A DNA stretch of 64,000 bases from Theobroma cacao (taxonomy: Eukaryota; Streptophyta; Magnoliopsida; Malvales; Malvaceae), in assembly GCF_000208745.1 (NCBI RefSeq), contig NC_030857.1:12474466-12538465 (forward strand), written 5' to 3'. Position 1 is the stretch's first letter. Each line of letters begins with the position of its first letter. Under the pieces are notes generated by a model. That model ran no database searches and was not told where the DNA came from. It was given only the letters and a program-made list of their open reading frames with translations. Positions 57,770 to 64,000 of this stretch are shown piece after piece. The position numbers and the translations under genes are program-made.

Positions 57770-60676
57770 CTTATAAAATACTTGTCATGACATACATGTG
57801 ATGGATAGTATGTTTGCATGCTAGGAGAGTCCCGAAAAATTTACAAAAGTCGGTATTGTACCTAGAGGTACAACAAATTTGATTTAAGCCTCGAACTAGA
57901 TCAAATAGAGATTTTAGGGTAAAATTGAAAATTTTACAATCCAGGAATGATTTAAAATGGTGATTTAGAGTTCAAGGATCAATTTAGAGTCAAATCGAAA
58001 ATTTCACTATCTAGGGGCAAAACGATAATTTTGCCACTTGAGGACAAAATGGGAATTTTTTTGAAAGATTTTGATCACATTTGACTTATTGGAGTATGAT
58101 TTGAGGTTGAGAAGTGAAAAATTGTAATCCCGATATTTTTCAAAGCATAGGGGTAAAATGGTATTTTTGCCACCCTCGTGGTAAAATTGAAATTTTACAC
58201 ACCCAACACTTATCATGCTCATAGAATTCATCCATAGACTTTTTATGTTATGGATAAGTGAGAAAATATATGTGACGGAGATAAAAAGTTTAAAATTTTT
58301 AAAGTTTTAAAAATGGACCAATGGAAACTTGCCATGTGTCAAGCTTAGAATATTTTATTATTTCTTTTAAAAATCAGCCTATAAACCTCTCATTTCTCTC
58401 CAAATATTTGGCCAAGAAAGGAAAAGAGGAAAACAAAGGAAGAACAAACCCTAGGTGGAGAATTTCAAGGGAAAAAGTGTGAAAAATCAAGGAAAACAAG
58501 TGAAAAATGTAGAATTTCTCAATTTCAACTTGAAATCTATTTTCCTTAAGCATTTCTCCTTATTTTCCATGGTTAAATTTCATGTTTTCATGGTGAATTC
58601 ATGGCTGGCCGAATGGGTATGGAGAGAGAATGATGTTGGATTGATTTGATTTCAAGTTATATTAGTGTTTTTAGTTAGTTTACCATGTCTAGAAGCAAAG
58701 CAATAAGAAAAGAATTCATTTTCCCCATCACCCATCAATGGCCGAACCTACCTTGTATTGAGTGAGGATGAATTTGATTTTTATTTTAAGAAAATTGGCT
58801 AGAAAATGATGAATTATGGTGTGGAAAAGTAGTAGGAAAAATTACGGTGTTAATGCACCATTATTGACCAAAAATTCTAAGAAGAAAAGTGAAGATGGTT
58901 TTGCCAAATTTTAGGTTATTTGATTTATGTTTGGTGAATTAAGGTATTGGAAAAGAAATGGAGCAATTTGGAGCTAAATTGGACGCATTGGCCAATTAAT
59001 CGGGTGATAAAACGAATTAGGCTAATACTGCGTTTAAATGGTTACCCGTGTATTTAGCATTCCACATCATGCATTAGTAGTCTAAATTAGTTTAATTTCG
59101 ATTTAGTATCAATGTAGTAAGTTTCTCGATTTTGTACTATGTCAAGGTGGTGAGTCCTCCGATAAAGGCAAGGAAATTGCGTCCGAGGACCGATAGTTAG
59201 AGTACTTCGAAAATCTACATTCTAGACATTGTGAGTAAACTTACTGTCATTTTAATTATCTAGGGTGGCTTTTAGATGATTTCATGAATTCTATGAAAAA
59301 ATGGATTTAAAAAGGTAAATTTTCATGTTTTATGAATAAATGTGTTTCAATGAAATTAATTTATAAATTGTTTTGAAATTAATAATGATTTTGAAAAATA
59401 GAGTACACGGAGACTGCTATTTGTTGCAATTTGATTGTTTACATTGATTGGCTTATGATAAATCGGGCATGATTGGCTGGTTGGCAATTGTATTGAAATA
59501 CGGATTGTTTGTTTGCCTTGAAAGGCTGTGAATTACAATAATTGCCATATCATGTTATTGAATTTTGTTGATTGGTGGGATAATTATTAGCTTACTGCAG
59601 TAAGCGGGTTCCATGGGCCAACCTATGAAAGGGGCACTGTAACCCCGTTTATATGTGCTCACCTCGGTTGTAGAGGCACGTAGGGTAGCTTCTGAGGTGA
59701 TATTTGAGTTCACTTCACGTCGAACCACCACGTGATGGTGAACTCAGCCAATGCCAAGGAACGGTTGTGATGTCCAACGAAAAATATGTTTTATGCGAAA
59801 TGTGAATTTTTAAAAGCCTTGGCGGTCTTGGTAGAATGCCTCGGCCAAGGTGTCCCCGAGGATAGATTTATGGCACAAGCCTAGTTTTTATGAGATTCAT
59901 AAGCCTCGTTACGTATTTTGAATGAAATGTGTTCTAATGCTACGACCCAGTTTACGATGATTTATTTTATCGTCTCCATGTACTCAACTCTAGATGTTTA
60001 TGATGATGTCTGTTTACTCATTGAGATTTTATAATCTCACCACCCTCCTTTCCACCCATTTCAGGCTCAATATAAGCTGTAAATAGCTGATATCGTCAAA
60101 GGCTACAATTGGCTTTACTTCCTCAAAAACTGTAGGCTTGCAACCTTCATTCATTTTTGTCATTGGGGGTCCACATATCACTATAAATTAAATTGCATAC
60201 TCTAGTTATCTGTACTACTGTATGTAGGAATTTATTTTGCTTTTATGCTGTAAAAATTATTTACGCAGTGTTCTAAAAATATTATTTTATAAGAAAATAG
60301 AATATTTTGTTTAATATTTTTATTTTATTTTAATAGTCATAATTTCACTTCAAACGAATGTTTTAGACATCTAAATTTATTTTTGATTTTGAATTATGTG
60401 TTTTGTACTCGCATACTAGTTTTTTATCTGGTTTCAAAAATTTTAAGAAAAACTGACCAAAATACCCCTGTGAGACGAAAATTATTTTTTATTGTTTTAA
60501 GTTGGAAATAGTTTAAAACCTCGTAAAACATGATATTTGGCAACAGTTACTCACAAGGGAAATGAGAAACTGATATTAAAGCCTTGCGGGGTTTCGATTG
60601 GCATTCTGGGTAATGAGTGTCTATCGGGACACCGCGACAGTTATCGTGAACTCGAGGGGAGTACCGAGTCGTGACA
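57770..60676 (+). repeat. Outer solo LTR (family A), main part
   Basis: It continues from 54938 and ends ACCGAGTCGTGACA. Total about 2.92 kb. It has TATA box CCTATAAACC at 58378-58387, AAACCCTAGGTGGA near 58446, and the hairpin island 59590-59860. It lies in gag; TCTTC flanks the pair of LTRs. Confidence 0.8.
59706..59745 (+). other. Best-preserved conserved hairpin
   Basis: GAGTTCAC pairs with GTGAACTC (8 of 8) and the inner TCACGT pairs with ACGTGA (6 of 6) around CGAACCACC. Confidence 0.65.
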
Positions 60677-60681
60677 TCTTC

Positions 60682-61116
60682 ACTAGGCTCCATTTTGAAC
60701 ATTTCATAACTATGTGTTAAAAGAGCAATTTTGGACTTCTTTACTTGAGAAGTCCCTTCATGGATTATTATAAGTCTTTCCCACACTTGTTTAGCTATTG
60801 TACAACTTGAAACTTTATTAAATTCAGTGGGGGTCAAGGCACAATGTAATGTGTTGATGGCCTTAAAGGTTATTTGAACTTTCTTAGTTTCAGCCTCAGT
60901 CCATTCAGACCTTGGCTTGGGTATCAACTCATTTGTCACTACATTCACGGTTGAGGGCATAAAGGGTCAATCAGTTTTGACGTCCCACATTTCAAAATCT
61001 ATAGCCCTAATATAAATTGACATTCTAGTGCTCCAATAAGGGTAATTAGAGCCATCAAACAGAGGTGGTCTGTTTGTTGATTGTCCCTCACCAACTATGG
61101 TTTTTTGTTGAGCCAT
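60682..61116 (-). pseudogene. Copia gag, N-terminal part
   Basis: The start ATG is at 61116, about 45 nt after the PBS. The frame reads MAQQKTIVGEGQS, then PPLFDGSNYPYWSTRM, the typical Copia gag start, and WDVKTD, then an in-frame TGA at 60967-60969. Beyond it, FMPSTVNVVTNELI, NTLHCALTPTEFNKVSS, KQVWERLIIIHEGTSQVK, KIALLTHSYEMFKMEPSED follow without break to the LTR insert. This is the UBN2-type gag domain. The apparent last ~25 residues past 60682 are LTR. Confidence 0.85.
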
Positions 61117-61159
61117 TTGGATCTTCCTAAAGGATGTTAGGCCTTAAAATAGAGAACTA

Positions 61160-61171
61160 GCTCTAATACTA
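61160..61171 (-). promoter_or_regulatory. Degraded primer-binding site of the Sirevirus-like element
   Basis: The minus strand reads TAGTATTAGAGC, two changes from TGGTATCAGAGC, 2 nt after the LTR end. Confidence 0.7.
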
Positions 61172-61173
61172 AT

Positions 61174-62249
61174 TGTTGGTCCTAATAATATGTGCTAGAA
61201 GGAGGGTGAATAGCACAATTTGGCTCTTGACAAGATTAAAAACTAATTTCCAGAACTTAAGAAAAAAAAAATAGAGTATAAAATTGCACAGCAATTTAGA
61301 GTGGTTCGGTCCAAGACCTACATCCACTACCTTGATTATCCAACCAAGGATTTTCCCACAAATCCACTACGGACCGATGAAATTCACAAGCTTTCACCAA
61401 CCTTTACAATGGCTTTTACCAAGCTCAGCCAAAAACCTTTTACACTAGTTTTTCACGGGCTCAACTAAAACCCAATGTGGTTTTCCAAGGCTCAACCACA
61501 ACCTTTAACAATCAAGCTATCCCAAGCTTGAACAACCCCTTAAAGTGACTCCCTCACTCTAACAATACAAGAGAAGTAATAAAAAAGTACCTATGATCAC
61601 TTACTTGATCTATATGGTACAATATGAAGTGTTGAACTATATTACAAAGATTGACGTTTAAGTGCAGTAAGATGCAGTGAAGCTTTTCTAGTTTTATCTA
61701 CTTTTTATGGCTCAAATCTCATTCAAGGCTTCAAAAAAACTTGTTTCTCATTGTTGGAAGACACTTTTATACTTGGAGATGCAATTCTGATGGCAATTTG
61801 ACAGTTTATGGCCGTTGGAAATAGTTGAGGATGAGTTCTAGCCGTTAATCTGTCTTGTAGTGCTTTGGTTCAAATTGCAGACAGAAAACTCTTAGTCGAC
61901 TGACTTGGTTGACTAAGTTGGTTTTGTTTCTGGTTTGCAAATTCTGGCAGAGAGCACTTAATCGATTGACTTGGTTGACTAAATTGGTTCTGTTTCTCAA
62001 ACTCTTCAACCTGCCATTTCTCCAATTTGAAATTTGGTCAACCAATGTTCTTTCTTGTTTCACCAATAAGCTTCCTTCTTGTTATTTAGTTACATCTTGT
62101 TGATTTTATCTCTCTTTTTCTTTCAAAAATACTCTTTGAAGAGTCAATTAATTAATTTCATATATTAATTTCCTACACACTCAAGTAAAGGTATTAGATA
62201 CAAATAAATGGGAATGTTTTATTATCATCAAAAACTAATAGAGCCAACA
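61174..62249 (-). repeat. 5' LTR of the Sirevirus-like element
   Basis: 1076 bp. The minus strand starts TGTTGGCTCTATTAG and ends TATTAGGACCAACA. It aligns along its whole length with 34240-35314. One of its two palindromes has drifted from TTAGTCGACTGA to TTAATCGATTGA (61958-61969), the core used in the LTR at 19340. Confidence 0.9.
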
Positions 62250-63264
62250 ATTTTCCTTCATCAATAAGACATTAATTATAATGCATTATAAGTCTAATTG
62301 GATGAAGTCCATGAAATTAATATGCCTTGCAAGGGAACTGTAATGGGTTGTAGTTATGAGATCCCTATGCATCAAAGTATAATCTCTAAATGTTCCTAAT
62401 CAATGTATCCTTGAGACTGGACATCCATGATGCTTATAAACTGATGCATTCTATGTTTCTTACTTAGGAAGTAAGCAACCGATCTCATAAGTTGAAGTAT
62501 AAAGATTCTTGGAACTAGAATGTAGGTACTTACTTAAGAGAGCAAGTTCACCAAACATAACCCGCCATGGGAAGTGCATTTGGTATTTCACTCAAGTGTC
62601 TATGCAATACTTCTCATGTGTCAATTGTGTAAATACTCGCAAGACTTGAGACACCAGGTTGTCTTAAGTGTGGAGTGTTATGCTTTGATTCATCCCCATG
62701 GGTGCCTAACCATGGATGCCAAAATAAGATACTTTTAGGTATAGCATGAAACATGTGAAGCCAAATGAGTGATCAAGAAAGAAATCATCACTCCAAGTGA
62801 TTTATGGGACATATCCTAACAGTTCTTGGGTGATATTAGCTTGTTGAAGTCTTTGGCAAAGGTGACTTGAATATTACAAAAAATAGTGTCATAAGTCTCT
62901 ATAAAACTAATGATCTAACTTCAAGAACGAATATGGAGATCAATAAGAGTAGACACTACACCATGCTCTTATCATTTTCAGGATATATGATTAAAGAATG
63001 AATTACACTGATGGACTGTACACTAAAAGATTGTCAAAAAACACTGACTCTCTTAACAATTAGGTGGTCATGATGCATTGCTAGATGCTAATCTTGGTTT
63101 ATGGAATTGAATTAATTAATTTAATAAAAATTATAATTCAATTTCATTGTCTACATGTTAGGAACCTAATGGGTCACATACAATAAGTTGCATTATGAAT
63201 TAAATTGGAAGTATGATTATTTAAGTTGGACTTAAATCATATCCTAAGTTTTTAACTTCTAAGT

Positions 63265-63490
63265 GCTTAATTAAAATAGTTTAATTAAGTATAAGGCCGA
63301 TATTATAATTAGTTATAATATTAAAGCCTTAATTGTAAACAAATAAAGTAAATTTAATTTAATTTTAATTTACAATGACTTAATTAAAAAGGTTTAATTA
63401 AGTGTTGGCCTAATATTATAAAAAGTCATAATATTGAAACCTTATTTGTAATTTAAGAAGTTATTTAACCTAGATATAAATATCACCTTT
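63265..63490. repeat. 113-bp tandem duplication
   Basis: 'cttaattaaaa.ggtttaatt' and '(a/c)gtcataatatt(a/g)aa(a/g)cc' blocks occur at 63265 and again at 63378, 113 bp on. Copies differ at several positions. Confidence 0.6.
63474..63482 (+). promoter_or_regulatory. Candidate TATA box of a Copia LTR
   Basis: ATATAAATA in 'cctagatataaatatcacct', followed by pyrimidine-rich 'ttcaactactcctc'. It is likely an LTR promoter. Confidence 0.45.
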
Positions 63491-64000
63491 CAACTACTCC
63501 TCATAATACAAATAAAATGCACAAGTTAAGTTTTTTAGTCATCAAAAAACTAACGAAAAAGCCTAACCGCACACTTTCTTGAGTAACTTGAAAAGTAGTT
63601 TTCCAAATTTGTGATTCAGCTAGGAAAAGTATGATTGTGTGGCGAGGATAAGTTATTGTCCACCTTGCTAACACAAAGGCATAGTCGAGAAAGCTCTTTC
63701 TTTGTGAAGGCTTAAATACAATCATGTGTGCACCCGTTGGAGGCCAAACACTTAGATGGCTTGGGTTCTGCCTCTCTTTGTGGTGAACATAGGCTTGAAT
63801 AGAAACAAGAGTAGTGCCATATCTTCTCTCAATTAAGAAGATTTGCCATCGTGATTACGACATCACTTGGTTAGGTAATATTTTTTTATTACTCCTCTTA
63901 AATTTTGTTTGCATTAAACCCACCAAGGTGATCCATGGGTGGCGGCATGGCATGATACGTTTAAAATTTTTATTTTTCACTGCATATGATAATTATTATC

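Larger units (their letters stand above)
34240..62249 (-). mobile_element. Sirevirus-like Copia element (SIRE/Maximus type) carrying nested inserts
   Basis: The minus strand from 62249 to 34240 holds, in order: 5' LTR, PBS, gag, protease, integrase, RT, RNase H, a third ORF, polypurine tracts and 3' LTR. Total span is 28010 bp. Inserts at 37961-43595, 46547-49537, 51044-54489 and 54926-60676 add about 17.8 kb, leaving about 10.2 kb, a normal size for Sireviruses. A third ORF after pol, ~1.08-kb LTRs, a long gag with two zinc knuckles and multiple polypurine tracts all fit that genus. Each gene has stops or frameshifts beyond the inserts, so it cannot act alone. The two LTRs differ by visible substitutions, so insertion is not recent. 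Confidence 0.85.
62250..64000 (+). mobile_element. Old Copia element, 3' half and LTR-like region
   Basis: It continues the old Copia after the Sirevirus-like element. 62696-63311 is repeated at 17779-18403. A 113-bp tandem duplication and a TATA box lie at 63265-63490, and after them the sequence has the look of a Copia LTR R/U5 region. No reading frame can be assigned; the 74-codon minus-strand frame at 63501-63725 shows no motif. It runs past the window edge. Confidence 0.5.

Noticed and set aside
34240..62249. An active retroelement
   Set aside because: Stops, frameshifts and inserts in every gene rule out autonomous activity.

Overview
This is a stretch of plant nuclear DNA made almost entirely of LTR retrotransposons inserted into one another. 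No intact host gene, tRNA, rRNA or CRISPR array can be supported. Evidence for a plant, probably a eudicot: strongly AT-rich sequence, Sirevirus-type Copia elements with long LTRs and an extra ORF, Tekay/Del-like Gypsy LTRs that start TGTAACACCCC or TGTCA, and primer-binding sites matching initiator tRNA-Met. I could not name the species.

Layout. 1-2230 is the 3' internal end of a Sirevirus-like element (+ strand) followed by its LTR (2231-3345), which sits in a Gypsy LTR remnant (3346-4230). 4231-7640 holds two more Gypsy LTR remnants with a 68-bp tandem repeat and TATCGATA palindromes. 7690-8822 is a decayed Copia gag, PBS and short LTR on the minus strand. 8823-12830 is mostly unassigned, with two poly(A)-ended segments. 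12831-17778 is the 5' LTR, PBS and broken internal region of a minus-strand Gypsy element. 17779-18403 is a Copia fragment repeated at 62696. 18404-20575 plus 31600-31747 is a second Sirevirus-like 3' end and LTR, split by a full-length two-LTR Gypsy element at 20576-31599. That element has 3.0-kb LTRs and apparently no coding capacity. 31748-34239 and 62250-64000 are the two halves of an old Copia element.

The centre, 34240-62249, is one minus-strand Sirevirus-like Copia element of about 10.2 kb that has been expanded to 28 kb. It has two ~1.08-kb LTRs, PBS, gag, protease, integrase, RT, RNase H, a third ORF and several polypurine tracts. Four insertion sites carry six Gypsy LTRs, two of them nested inside other LTRs. 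For five of the six, 5-bp target duplications are visible (AGAAT, CTTAT, TCTTC, CTAAC/CTGAC, TTTAA), so the host frames can be followed across each break.

Points of most interest: a chimeric LTR with a fossil polypurine tract inside it, found twice with different target duplications; a GC-rich hairpin island conserved in five LTR copies; arrays of short palindromes in at least four unrelated LTR families; a candidate leader intron signal; and a single N at 28109 that lies exactly on a ~2.6-kb deletion junction. All homology statements come from reading by eye. No alignment or database search was run.
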